A stretch of 59,367 nucleotides of DNA from an uncultured Rhodospirillales bacterium (GCA_902761715.1 CACWLK010000019.1:1-59367), one strand, 5' to 3'; counted from the stretch's first letter, positions 26,853 through 35,094 are shown. The notes: generated from the letters alone by a model not told the origin. Made by a program: numbers and translations.

Positions 26853-27011
26853 TTATTCATTAGTTTTTTGTTTTTGTGCGGCGAGAACCGCAGCGTTATT
26901 TTTAGCCTGTTCTTCGGTTTTTTCTTCTTTTTTAAGAGCCGGAAGAGCTTCTCTCAGCGCCTTCTTTATGTCTGCTTGTTCTTTCTCAGTACGCTCAGCG
27001 TAAGGTTTCAA
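26853..27011 (-). CDS. 52-codon ORF overlapping the end of the 362-aa gene in +1 frame
   Basis: An open frame on the minus strand overlaps the last codons of the upstream gene and runs 52 codons to a TAA. It begins with TTG at 27011 (in-frame TAG just before) and reads LKPYAERTEKEQADIKKALR, then a K/E/A/Q-rich helical tail ending KQKTNE. The composition equals that of the neighbouring low-complexity proteins, unlike a random frame. I see no good ribosome binding site. It may be a C-terminal part cut off by a frameshift (real, programmed or a sequence error) or a small coupled gene. Confidence 0.4.
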   Translation of the reverse strand: MKPYAERTEKEQADIKKALREALPALKKEEKTEEQAKNNAAVLAAQKQKTNE

Positions 27012-28083
27012 CTACTTTGTATTTACCTTTCGGCTCATTAGGAACACGCTCAATTTTTTCTGCACCGTAATATTGCAAAGCTGTAACACAGGTTTCTGCC
27101 ATTTCGTTGTCACCTTTATGCATAGCGATGGCATATTTTTTCATCAACAATTCAGCTGTGGGCTTACCTTCACCGGTAACTTTGTAAAAACCTTCTGCCA
27201 ATTGTTTTTCTTGTTTGGCTACTTCCTTTTCAAAATCTGCACTGGCAACCGCTTTGAGCGCATATTCAGCCAGACGACCACCTGCTATTTTGGCATTAAC
27301 TTTGTATCTGTCATCGACTTCGTGGGCAGGCAGAGTTTTGGGCTCTTCTGTATTTTCGGATTCTTTTTCAGGTTCAGGCAGAGATTTTTTCTCTTCTTCC
27401 TTGTTTTCCAGTTGTGGAGGGAGACCTTGAATATTTATCCCCATTTCACCGCATACAGACACCATTTTTTCTTTGAACTCATCGCTCCATTTTTCGTTAT
27501 ATGCGATTTCCTGACCGGTTTCTTTTGCCAGATTAACAAGTGCTTCAATGCCGGCAAGATTGGCTTTGGCTTTGTCGGGAGAAGTAAAATGAATTTCGGC
27601 CTCGCCCATTCTGCCTTTAAGACCTTCTATGTCGTTGCCTTCTTCGTCTTTGGACTCTCTTTCCCATTCCTGATCATGGTCTTTGGCATACTTGGTCATA
27701 ATCCGGTCATAACGTGTAACCCAGTCTTCATCAACGTTCATTTCATCGTCATTGCTTTCATGCTGAACAAGGTGTACTTCTTCAAGCTTTTCTCCGGCTT
27801 TTTCTTTCGGATCTTCAGATTTTTCTTCAGGTTCTTGGGCTTCTTCGACTGTTTCTTCAGCTGGTTTTTCAGAGTCTTTCTGTTCTGTCGCCGGTTTTTG
27901 GGCAGGCTCGTCTGATTGTTTTTCAGACGGTTGTTTGAGTTCCTGATATTTTTTCTTAAAAGCTTCAAACTCGGATTGAGTCAGTTCTTTGTCTGCAGTA
28001 AAGCCAAGTTGCTCAACGATGATTGTGTCAAGACCCATTTCGTAATCACTAAGTTTTTTCTTTTCTTCAACGGTTTCAGTCAT
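26995..28083 (-). CDS. acidic low-complexity protein, 362 aa, paralogous domain to the 1033-aa gene
   Basis: It starts at the ATG at 28083, preceded by a very strong GGGGAGGA; the longer frame upstream has no such site. Residues 1-60 are helical, then a long E/K/P/Q-rich acidic stretch. A domain around 165-225 (LAGIEALVNLAKETGQEIAY, then SDEFKEKMVSVCGEMGIN) matches the domain of the 1033-residue protein in spacing and key residues. The C-terminal part (about 260-360) is mixed and ordered (EYALKAVASADFEKEVAKQE). No signal peptide or membrane helix is seen, so it is probably cytoplasmic. It shares orientation with the larger gene. The function is unknown. Confidence 0.75.
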   Translation of the reverse strand: MTETVEEKKKLSDYEMGLDTIIVEQLGFTADKELTQSEFEAFKKKYQELKQPSEKQSDEPAQKPATEQKDSEKPAEETVEEAQEPEEKSEDPKEKAGEKLEEVHLVQHESNDDEMNVDEDWVTRYDRIMTKYAKDHDQEWERESKDEEGNDIEGLKGRMGEAEIHFTSPDKAKANLAGIEALVNLAKETGQEIAYNEKWSDEFKEKMVSVCGEMGINIQGLPPQLENKEEEKKSLPEPEKESENTEEPKTLPAHEVDDRYKVNAKIAGGRLAEYALKAVASADFEKEVAKQEKQLAEGFYKVTGEGKPTAELLMKKYAIAMHKGDNEMAETCVTALQYYGAEKIERVPNEPKGKYKVVETLR

Positions 28084-28194
28084 CTTTTCCTCCCCAAAAA
28101 AGAATTGTGTATCTATATTTATAAAGTATAGTATCACAAATGAAAATTTTTGTCTAGTTTTTTTGTTTAATATCAGAAAAGATTTAAAAAAACG

Positions 28195-28908
28195 TTACTT
28201 CCTGATGTCAAATACAGGAAATTGGGAACGTAAACCGTCTATCAGGTTGGAATTTAAGAAAAATTGTTCGCAGTCGGAGTCGGTTGTGGTGGTATCGCTC
28301 TCGATTGGACGGTATTTTTGAAGGAAATATTTTTTTACGCCGAGAGATGAAAGAGTGTCTCCGATGTTCTTGATGTCATCAATGGAAAGAATACGCGGAT
28401 CGCAGGTGGTGCGGCACTCAAAGTCAACACTGCTCTTAAGCAAAATATCTAAAGATTCTTTTATTTTAGGGAGTTGAGAGGCAGCTTGGATTCCTATGGC
28501 TTTGGTATAATGCTCGGCATTTAGCGGTGCCTTAATATCAAAGCCAACCCAGTCCAATAAGGGGAGAATTTTTTGTAAATGGGCGGGACGGTAGCCACCG
28601 GTGTGCAAACCTATGGCAAAACCGAGGGATTTTACCTCTAGAATAGCGTTTTCGAGCCCGTCTTGAACAAGCGGCTCGCCTCCGCTGAATACTACGCCGT
28701 CCAAAACTTTGCGGCGGGTTTTGAGAAATTCAATAAACTTTTCCCAAATAAAACCGCTATCTGCAGCTGTATCCTGCAAAATCGCATTGTGGCAAAAAGG
28801 GCAACGCCACGGACAACCTTGCATGAATACAACTGCACTTATTTTTTCAGGAAAATCGACGGTGCTGAAAGTTTCAACACCGCCGACTTTAATAGGATTG
28901 TCTGTCAT
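28195..28908 (-). CDS. nrdG: anaerobic ribonucleotide reductase activating enzyme (radical SAM)
   Basis: The 237-residue radical SAM protein has the CxxxCxxC cluster motif (C32, C36, C39 in GCPWRCPFCHN). VFSGGEPLVQDGL is the SAM-binding GGEP motif. VGFDIKAPLN also fits the activase family. It makes the glycyl radical of class III ribonucleotide reductase. It is placed 3 bases after the stop of the small glycyl-radical gene, so it is in one operon with nrdD. Confidence 0.92.
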   Translation of the reverse strand: MTDNPIKVGGVETFSTVDFPEKISAVVFMQGCPWRCPFCHNAILQDTAADSGFIWEKFIEFLKTRRKVLDGVVFSGGEPLVQDGLENAILEVKSLGFAIGLHTGGYRPAHLQKILPLLDWVGFDIKAPLNAEHYTKAIGIQAASQLPKIKESLDILLKSSVDFECRTTCDPRILSIDDIKNIGDTLSSLGVKKYFLQKYRPIESDTTTTDSDCEQFFLNSNLIDGLRSQFPVFDIRK

Positions 28909-28911
28909 AAA

Positions 28912-29124
28912 TTATTCGGCAGCAATATCAATGTGTTCACAACCGCAACCCAAAGCAGCTCTAGCCTTACCTTCTGCAAAATATTTGCGTGTATAGAACT
29001 CAGATTTTTTGCCTTTGTTGAATTCTGAAACCGGACGCAGGTAACCCATTACACGTGTCCAAACTTCGCAAGGCTGTCTTTCTTCATCGTTCAATTTTAC
29101 ATCTTCAATTTTTACAACTGTCAT
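28912..29124 (-). CDS. separate glycyl-radical domain of anaerobic ribonucleotide reductase
   Basis: A 70-residue protein that corresponds to the extreme C-terminus of class III NrdD. CEVWTRVMGYLRPVSEFNKG contains the RVxGY radical motif, with Gly27 as the expected radical site and Cys19 nearby. In most NrdD proteins this lies in the same chain after the zinc site. Here it is its own gene with its own TTGGAGA site and ATG, 39 bases after the nrdD stop. NrdD at 29164 lacks the motif, so the two must assemble. Read-through is excluded by in-frame stops between the two. Confidence 0.85.
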   Translation of the reverse strand: MTVVKIEDVKLNDEERQPCEVWTRVMGYLRPVSEFNKGKKSEFYTRKYFAEGKARAALGCGCEHIDIAAE

Positions 29125-29163
29125 TGTTTTTTCTCCAAGTTAATTTTATCATAATTATGTGGG

Positions 29164-31227
29164 TTAAGCAACTTCTACAGAAGTGGCGGCTTTTCTTTTT
29201 TCTGCCATTTTCTCCTCATCGCAGATCGGGCAGTATTTGTGTTCTCCGGAAATATAACCGTGCTTTGGGCAAACAGAGAAAGTCGGAGTTATGGTAATGT
29301 ACGGTAAACGATAGTTGGTCAGCACACGTTTTACAATGTCGCGGCAAACCTTGGCCGAAGATATACGTTGTCCCATATAAAGGTGAAGAACAGTACCTCC
29401 GGTATATTTTGATTGCAGGTCGGCTTGCAATTCCAAGGCCTCAAACGGGTCATCGGTGAAGCTTACCGGCAATTGTGAAGAGTTTGTATAATAAGGATTC
29501 TCAGGGGTGCCTGCTTGGATAATGCCGGCAAAACGTTTCTTGTCCTCACGGGCAAAACGATAAGTAGCACTTTCGGCCGGAGTGGCTTCCAAGTTATACA
29601 TATGACCGGTTTCTTCCTGAATGGTAACCATTTTGGCACGAATGTAATCCAAGAATTTCTTAGCAAATGCAATACCCCATTCATCGGTAATGTCATGTTT
29701 GCCATCGGTATAGTTGGCAATCATCTCATTGATGCCGTTAACACCAATGGTAGAGAAGTGATTGCGCAAAGTTCCGAGGTAACGTTTGGTGAACGGGAAT
29801 AAGCCGTTATCAATCAGGCGCTGAATGAGCTTGCGCTTGATTTCCAGTGAGGTGCGGGCAATGTTCATCAACTCATCAACACGGGCAAACAAACCGGCTT
29901 CGTTGTTCTTGTATACATAACCTAAACGAGCGCAGTTGAAGGTTACAACGCCGATGGAACCTGTCTGCTCGGCCGAACCGAACAAGCCGTTACCTTTGGC
30001 CAACAGCTCGCGCAAGTCAAGTTGCAGGCGGCAGCACATAGAACGAATTTGACCCGGTTTTAATACAGAATTGATGAAGTTTTGGAAATAAGGCAAGCCG
30101 TATTTGGCAGTCATTTCAAACAACAATTCAGTATTTTCATCTTCCCACGGAAAATCTGGAGTAATGTTATAGGTAGGAATTGGGAAGGTGAACGGACGAC
30201 CTTTGATATCGCCTTTCATCATGATGCTCATGTAGGCCTTGTTAATCATGTCCATTTCAGGCTTTAAATCGCCATAAGTAAACGGCTGTTCAACACCGGC
30301 AATCAGCGGATGTTTGTCGCGCAAATCGTCAGGGCATACCCAGTCAAAAGTAAAGTTGGTAAACGGTGTCTGAGAACCCCAACGAGAAGGAACGTTCAAG
30401 TTATAGATAAGCTCTTGGAAGCACTGCTCGACCTGTTCATAAGACATATGGTCAGCACGAATATACGGAGCAAGATATGTATCTACGGAAGAAAATGCCT
30501 GAGCACCGGCCCACTCGTTTTGAAGAGTACCCATAAAGTTAACCATTTGACCGACTGCGGCAGACAAGTGTTTGGCCGGACCGGCTTCGGCCTTACCGGG
30601 AACACCGTTGAAGCCTTCGTGGAGCAAGTTTTTCAAAGACCAACCGGCACAATATGCAGCCAACATATCCAAATCGTGAATATGAATGTCGCCATTACGG
30701 TGAGCCTCACCGACGTTAGCGGGATAAACGTGGCTCAGCCAGTAGTTAGCAGTAACCTTGCCGGAAACGTTCAAAATCAAACCACCGTTTGAATAACCTT
30801 GGTTAGCATTGGCATTAACACGCCAGTCGAGTCTTTCAAGATACTCATTAATTGAGCTTTCAACATCGACAACAACTTTTTTGTCATTACGAACACGATT
30901 GCGTTGATCACGGTACAAGATATAGGCTTTGGCGGTAGCAAAATAGTTTGCCGAAATCAAAACCTGTTCAACAACATCTTGAATGTTTTCAATTGAAGGA
31001 AGAGAATCGGCAAACTTGTGTTCCAAAACTTTGAGAACCTGACCTGTCAACAGATAGCATTCCTGTTCACTAAATTCTCCGGTGGATTCGCCAGCCTTGC
31101 GGATAGCGTTGAAAATTTTATCGCTATCAAAGGGAACCAATGTACCGTCTCTTTTGGTAACGTTGGCAATTTTTACATTGTCGGTAACCTTGGATGCTTC
31201 GTATTCGTGGGTAGACATTTTATTCAT
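29164..31227 (-). CDS. nrdD: anaerobic ribonucleoside-triphosphate reductase, catalytic part
   Basis: The 687-residue class III ribonucleotide reductase reduces NTPs in the absence of oxygen. An N-terminal ATP cone (VTKRDGTLVPFDSDKIFNAI, about 23-110) gives allosteric control. The barrel contains HIHDLDMLAAYCAGWSLKNL and the cysteine-bearing GVVTFNCARLGYVYKN. It ends with the zinc site VCPKHGYISGEHKYCPIC at 652-669 and a short tail. The glycyl-radical loop that should follow is not in this chain but in the gene at 28912. AAGGA precedes the first ATG (31227). NrdR-like operators lie upstream. Confidence 0.95.
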   Translation of the reverse strand: MNKMSTHEYEASKVTDNVKIANVTKRDGTLVPFDSDKIFNAIRKAGESTGEFSEQECYLLTGQVLKVLEHKFADSLPSIENIQDVVEQVLISANYFATAKAYILYRDQRNRVRNDKKVVVDVESSINEYLERLDWRVNANANQGYSNGGLILNVSGKVTANYWLSHVYPANVGEAHRNGDIHIHDLDMLAAYCAGWSLKNLLHEGFNGVPGKAEAGPAKHLSAAVGQMVNFMGTLQNEWAGAQAFSSVDTYLAPYIRADHMSYEQVEQCFQELIYNLNVPSRWGSQTPFTNFTFDWVCPDDLRDKHPLIAGVEQPFTYGDLKPEMDMINKAYMSIMMKGDIKGRPFTFPIPTYNITPDFPWEDENTELLFEMTAKYGLPYFQNFINSVLKPGQIRSMCCRLQLDLRELLAKGNGLFGSAEQTGSIGVVTFNCARLGYVYKNNEAGLFARVDELMNIARTSLEIKRKLIQRLIDNGLFPFTKRYLGTLRNHFSTIGVNGINEMIANYTDGKHDITDEWGIAFAKKFLDYIRAKMVTIQEETGHMYNLEATPAESATYRFAREDKKRFAGIIQAGTPENPYYTNSSQLPVSFTDDPFEALELQADLQSKYTGGTVLHLYMGQRISSAKVCRDIVKRVLTNYRLPYITITPTFSVCPKHGYISGEHKYCPICDEEKMAEKRKAATSVEVA

Positions 31228-31265
31228 TTTTCCTTTTTACAAAATTTGTTTGTTTGACTTCCGAT

Positions 31266-31281
31266 ATACTACATCTAGTAT
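31266..31281. promoter_or_regulatory. NrdR box, distal
   Basis: ATACTACATCTAGTAT is an inverted repeat (ATACTA/TAGTAT) resembling the NrdR consensus ACACWATATATWGTGT. Its centre is 31 bases from that of the second box, three helical turns, as expected for tandem NrdR sites. It lies 39 bases upstream of nrdD, which NrdR represses by sensing ATP/dATP. Confidence 0.75.
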
Positions 31282-31296
31282 TAACAAAAAGTAAAC

Positions 31297-31312
31297 AAAC
31301 TATATATAGTAT
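31297..31312. promoter_or_regulatory. NrdR box, proximal to the promoter side
   Basis: The palindromic core ACTATATATAGT (31299-31310) matches the centre of the NrdR consensus. It is paired with the box at 31266-31281 at 31-base centre spacing. No other gene in the window shows such a pair. Confidence 0.8.
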
Positions 31313-31313
31313 T

Positions 31314-31666
31314 CACAAGAAAATTTTTATTATGCAAATTCAATGGCTGAATCGATATTCAAAATCTGTCATAATACTGATATAAAGATTCTTCTTTTCC
31401 AAGTCGGAAAATTTCAATTTGGGGTATTGACAAAGCTATCTATCTATAAAAGCTCAATTTTAAAAAAACACCTCGTGGATAATTTTGTGAATAAATAAAA
31501 ATTTTATGCAAAAACAACGGATTAACCTTTATTAAGAAATAATTAAAATCCACAGGCAAAAAAGAATCGTTTTAAGAAACAGAAACGCATATTTGTTTTA
31601 AAAATATTGTAATACGCAAAAAAATTTATTACATTGCCAGAGTGATTATATTTAAATAGGTGTGAT
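31314..31666. other. AT-rich intergenic region between divergent nrdD and lolA
   Basis: About 350 bases with no supported ORF or RNA gene. It must hold the nrdD promoter (minus strand, beyond the NrdR boxes) and the lolA promoter (plus strand). I see TTGACA near 31427 but no convincing partner at normal spacing. The base composition is strongly AT. Confidence 0.6.
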
Positions 31667-32281
31667 ATGAAAAAACTTTTATTGGCTGTTGCTGCTATAA
31701 TGTTTTCGGTTGCCGGTCAGGCACAGGCTCAAACCAAAAGCGATCTCGAAAAAATAGAAAACTATCTTAATTCGGTAAAAACCCTGCAGGCTCGTTTTGT
31801 GCAAAATGCCAGCAACGGAAATGTTGCCGAGGGCAACATTTTTATTGAAAAACCCAATAAAATTCATATGGAATATGCCGCACCAACCAACGTGCTGATT
31901 GTCGGGAACGGAGACTATATTATATATAATGACAAGGATTTGGATCAGGTCAGCAACATTGACTACAATGACATTCCGGCCAGTCTGATTTTGGGCAACG
32001 ATATTAAAATTGATAATAAAAATATTAAAGTAACTTCTTTTTATAAAGATGCCGGCACTACAATTATCGGACTCGATTATAAAGGCAAAGGCAATTTAGG
32101 AACAATTACTCTGACATTTAATAATTCTCCTTTTGAATTGCGTCAGTGGAAAATTATTGATCCGCAAAGCGTTGAGATTTCTGTGTCTTTATACGGAACA
32201 AAAATTGATGAGCCGATTGACCAATCGCTGTTTAAATTCCACAAAAATAAAAATCCGCTAAAGCAGAAAAAAGGTCGTTAA
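31667..32281 (+). CDS. lolA: outer-membrane lipoprotein carrier LolA
   Basis: A 204-residue periplasmic protein with signal peptide (MKKLLLAVAAIMFSVAGQAQA), then the LolA half-barrel: YLNSVKTLQARFVQNASNGN, GNIFIEKPNKIHMEYAAP, and GTITLTFNNSPFELRQWKI. It ferries lipoproteins from LolCDE to the outer membrane. The stop overlaps the xthA start in TAATG. The lolA-xthA-response regulator order is common in alphaproteobacteria, usually with ftsK upstream; ftsK is not here. Confidence 0.9.
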   Translation: MKKLLLAVAAIMFSVAGQAQAQTKSDLEKIENYLNSVKTLQARFVQNASNGNVAEGNIFIEKPNKIHMEYAAPTNVLIVGNGDYIIYNDKDLDQVSNIDYNDIPASLILGNDIKIDNKNIKVTSFYKDAGTTIIGLDYKGKGNLGTITLTFNNSPFELRQWKIIDPQSVEISVSLYGTKIDEPIDQSLFKFHKNKNPLKQKKGR

Positions 32282-33069
32282 TGATTCGCCTAGCAACTTG
32301 GAATGTAAACTCTATCCGGATTCGATTGCAGCTACTAGAGAAGTTGGTTGAAAAAGAAAATCCGAACCTAATATGTTTGCAAGAGGTTAAGGCAAAAGAA
32401 GCCGATTTTCCTTTTGAAGATATTAAAAAACTCGGCTTTGAAAACATCGCTCTCTATAGTATGCCGGGGTATAACGGCGTTGCCATACTGTCAAAGTTGC
32501 CGCTTGATAATATAGCCCAACATCAACATGTCGGCAAAGATGATGCACGACACATCAGCGCATTAGTAGATAATAAATTTGAAGTACATAATATATATGT
32601 ACCGGCCGGTGGAGATGTGCCGGATGCAAAAATTAATCCGTCTTTTGAGCACAAGTTAAATTTTGTAGATGAGGCGGCAAAATTTTTCTCGACTAAAAAC
32701 AGTAAACCGAGGGTGTTGTGCGGGGATTTTAATATTGCTCCATCGGAAAATGATGTTTGGAGCCATAAGGCATTGTTGCAAACAGTTTCACATACACCGA
32801 TAGAAGTAGAAAAACTGGAAAACTTTTTTAAGCGGGGCAAATTTGCAGATGCAATAAGGGCGTATTTTTCCGAATCGGAAAAAATTTATTCGTGGTGGAG
32901 TTATCGCAACCATAACTGGGCAACTAACGATAAAGGGAGACGGTTAGACCATGTGTGGGTAGATAAAGAATTGTTGCCGGCAATTACCAAAGCCAAAATT
33001 TGCAAATATTTTCGTGCTGAACAGCGCCCGTCCGATCACGTGCCGGTAATAGTTGAACTAAAGATTTAG
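32281..33069 (+). CDS. xthA: exodeoxyribonuclease III
   Basis: A 262-residue Exo III/AP endonuclease of the base-excision repair pathway. Motifs: LATWNVNSIRIR, CLQEVKAKE (metal Glu), GYNGVAILSK, YVPAGGD, VLCGDFNIAPSENDVW (DxN), WWSYR, and the catalytic end RLDHVWVD with SDHVPV. It is coupled to lolA by a one-base overlap and converges on the response regulator with 12 bases overlap. Confidence 0.94.
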   Translation: MIRLATWNVNSIRIRLQLLEKLVEKENPNLICLQEVKAKEADFPFEDIKKLGFENIALYSMPGYNGVAILSKLPLDNIAQHQHVGKDDARHISALVDNKFEVHNIYVPAGGDVPDAKINPSFEHKLNFVDEAAKFFSTKNSKPRVLCGDFNIAPSENDVWSHKALLQTVSHTPIEVEKLENFFKRGKFADAIRAYFSESEKIYSWWSYRNHNWATNDKGRRLDHVWVDKELLPAITKAKICKYFRAEQRPSDHVPVIVELKI

Positions 33070-33675
33070 ACGATAGCCGGTTTCTTCGGTCAAAATTACC
33101 AAATCAGAACTTCCATTCTCAACTTTTTGACGCAACCGATAGATATGAGTTTCAACCGTGTGAGTAGTCGCATCGGGATTATAACCCCAGACTTCCGACA
33201 AAAGCTCGCTCTTGGATACAATTTTCGGATAAGCTTTATACAGGTAATTAAGTATTGCGACTTCTCTTTCTGTCAGTTTGATAATATTGTGAGAATGAGT
33301 GTTTTGGATTTCCTTTTGCGCAGAATCGAGGATATAACTACCAAAACTAAGTTGCCCGTCCCGGCTGTGAACAAACAAATTGATACTTGAAAGAACCGAA
33401 TCGAGAAAATCCTCTAAACGGAAAGGTTTGGTAATAATTGTTACCGAATCGCCAAAATCGTTTTCATCATTGCTTAAAAAGATGATTGGAGCTTGGCGGA
33501 GTTTTTGCTGTAAATCGGCAACGGTTTTCGGAGAATCATCGACCACAGCAATATCAAAAATGATATCGTCCGTCCATTGTTCAAAAACTCTAAAGTCTGA
33601 AGCATACAGTTCAAGTTGCTCTTTTAAATCAGCTGCAAAATCGGGAGAATTTGAAATAAGCAAAATATTGGACAT
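33058..33675 (-). CDS. OmpR-type response regulator with altered receiver
   Basis: The 205-residue protein has a short receiver (1-105) and a winged-helix DNA-binding domain (LTEREVAILNYLYKAYPKIV, then VETHIYRLRQKVE). The phospho-acceptor Asp seems present in IAVVDDSP and the Lys in ITKPFRL. The N-terminal acidic pair that binds Mg is missing: the strand reads LLISNSPDF instead of LLVDDDP. Phosphorylation may be weak or absent. There is no histidine kinase nearby. This orphan regulator next to lolA-xthA is a recurrent alphaproteobacterial arrangement. Confidence 0.82.
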   Translation of the reverse strand: MSNILLISNSPDFAADLKEQLELYASDFRVFEQWTDDIIFDIAVVDDSPKTVADLQQKLRQAPIIFLSNDENDFGDSVTIITKPFRLEDFLDSVLSSINLFVHSRDGQLSFGSYILDSAQKEIQNTHSHNIIKLTEREVAILNYLYKAYPKIVSKSELLSEVWGYNPDATTHTVETHIYRLRQKVENGSSDLVILTEETGYRLNL

Positions 33676-33684
33676 TCACAACTC

Positions 33685-34809
33685 CTAAAATTTTACCCCT
33701 ACTCCGGCAATACCGGCATAACCATGATTGCTGTCGGCTTTGGTATCTCCGTCAAAATCGCCATGAGCAACTGCCGCATAAATGGTCAAATAGCGGTTAA
33801 ATTGGTAGGAGTTAGAAAACTGAATAATCTTGTCTTTATAATTTTTGCCGTCTGCCTTGGAGTAAAAATAAGTCAGAGCCGTCTTAAACGGACCGAACTC
33901 ATAGCTCAAACCGAGATTGTATGCATAAGCATCGCGGTAGGCATCAAAATAATTTATACTCTTGCGAATCGGCTGATTAGTTTTGGAATCATAATGATTA
34001 ATCCATGTGCGACGCAGACCTCCGCCCAATGTCCAACCTTTGCGATATAAGTTCAAACCGGCAGAAATTTCCTGATCGTTGTCGGCAAAATAAGCAGCCC
34101 CGATTGAGCTCGAAACCGAAACACCCATTACATCCGCCGAGTGATATAACGAGGCAATGTAGCCGTCTTTGTTTTTATATGAAGCACGGCGATTAATCAG
34201 TCCATCGCGACTGTAACTGTCAGGAACATATGAAAAACCGAACATCATGCCATTATTGAATTCAGGAGAAATGTAAGTGATTTTCGGAGCCGTTCCGTCG
34301 GTATTAATATCGGTTGAATTAAGGGTGCGGTAGCCGGTGGCACGGTGATTGCGTTGCCAGTTCGGGTTGGTTATGAAATTGACGATATCACTTTGGTTTA
34401 CGCCCAATAACCCGATTGACGGTGCGCTGATTCCCAACTGATATGCGGCATTGTAGCTTTGTCCCAAAATAATTTTTCCATACGGGGAATCAAAGATACC
34501 ATAAACTTCTTCTCCCCAGGAGCCATGATTGTAATCTTTTATTTGCTGATCAATTCCGTATGATAAATCAACATATGCCCCTATTTGATAGTCAGAATTA
34601 AACTGGTATTGAGCAATAAGGCTACTGCTGATGCGTGTCGGCAAATTATGATGTGATTTGTTGCCGGCAAAAGACGAATCGTAATCGCTGTATCCGTACA
34701 GTGTTTTAACTTTGCCAAAGGCATCAAAACTCCACTCACCGGCGTGTGCCTTACAATTTAAAATGCCGCAAATACCGATGGTTATTGCAAAAATGCGAAA
34801 TATTTTCAT
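33685..34809 (-). CDS. general outer-membrane porin
   Basis: A 374-residue outer-membrane beta-barrel. The signal peptide ends AHAGEW, the first strand is FDAFGKVKTLYGYSDYD, and alternating amphipathic strands follow to the terminal GYAGIAGVGVKF with the C-terminal Phe recognised by BAM. The FDSPYGKIILGQSYNAAY segment resembles Gram-negative porin family loops (PF13609-like). It forms a diffusion channel for small solutes. Monocistronic. Confidence 0.85.
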   Translation of the reverse strand: MKIFRIFAITIGICGILNCKAHAGEWSFDAFGKVKTLYGYSDYDSSFAGNKSHHNLPTRISSSLIAQYQFNSDYQIGAYVDLSYGIDQQIKDYNHGSWGEEVYGIFDSPYGKIILGQSYNAAYQLGISAPSIGLLGVNQSDIVNFITNPNWQRNHRATGYRTLNSTDINTDGTAPKITYISPEFNNGMMFGFSYVPDSYSRDGLINRRASYKNKDGYIASLYHSADVMGVSVSSSIGAAYFADNDQEISAGLNLYRKGWTLGGGLRRTWINHYDSKTNQPIRKSINYFDAYRDAYAYNLGLSYEFGPFKTALTYFYSKADGKNYKDKIIQFSNSYQFNRYLTIYAAVAHGDFDGDTKADSNHGYAGIAGVGVKF

Positions 34810-34899
34810 AAATTATCCTTTTTGTTGTGGACAAAAATTTTGTACATGTTATATTGATTGTATCCTTTTATCATTAATTAATAATTAAAAATCCAAATC

Positions 34900-35079
34900 A
34901 TGAAGATCAATCACGAAGAGTATGAACGCATCAAGGACCAGTACCTCGATTACATGTACAGCGAACTGTTGGACGAGCGTGCAAAGTTAATGATGCAGGC
35001 AGAGCCTGACCCTGTAAGGATCCAAGTTTTGAACGATATGATTCAAGAAGGGAAAAGCGATCAGCCGGATTTTGACTAG
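34900..35079 (+). CDS. hypothetical 59-aa protein with foreign-looking codon use
   Basis: The 59-codon ORF runs from the ATG at 34900 to a TAG at 35077. The product is acidic and helical: it opens MKINHEEYERIKDQYLDYMY and closes MIQEGKSDQPDFD. Codon choice (AAG, CAG, TAC, CTC, ATC, GAG) is richer in G/C at third positions than in neighbours, which prefer A/T. No Shine-Dalgarno is visible before the ATG. A strong terminator follows. I do not recognise it. It could be acquired DNA. Confidence 0.5.
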   Translation: MKINHEEYERIKDQYLDYMYSELLDERAKLMMQAEPDPVRIQVLNDMIQEGKSDQPDFD

Positions 35080-35094
35080 ATCTTTCGCTTGGCG

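Noticed and set aside
27073..27915. 280-codon plus-strand open frame rich in Phe
   Set aside because: Shadow of the acidic low-complexity gene on the minus strand.
31427..31460. TTGACA as a strong lolA or nrdD promoter
   Set aside because: No matching -10 hexamer at 16-18 bases; in an AT-rich gap this is likely chance.
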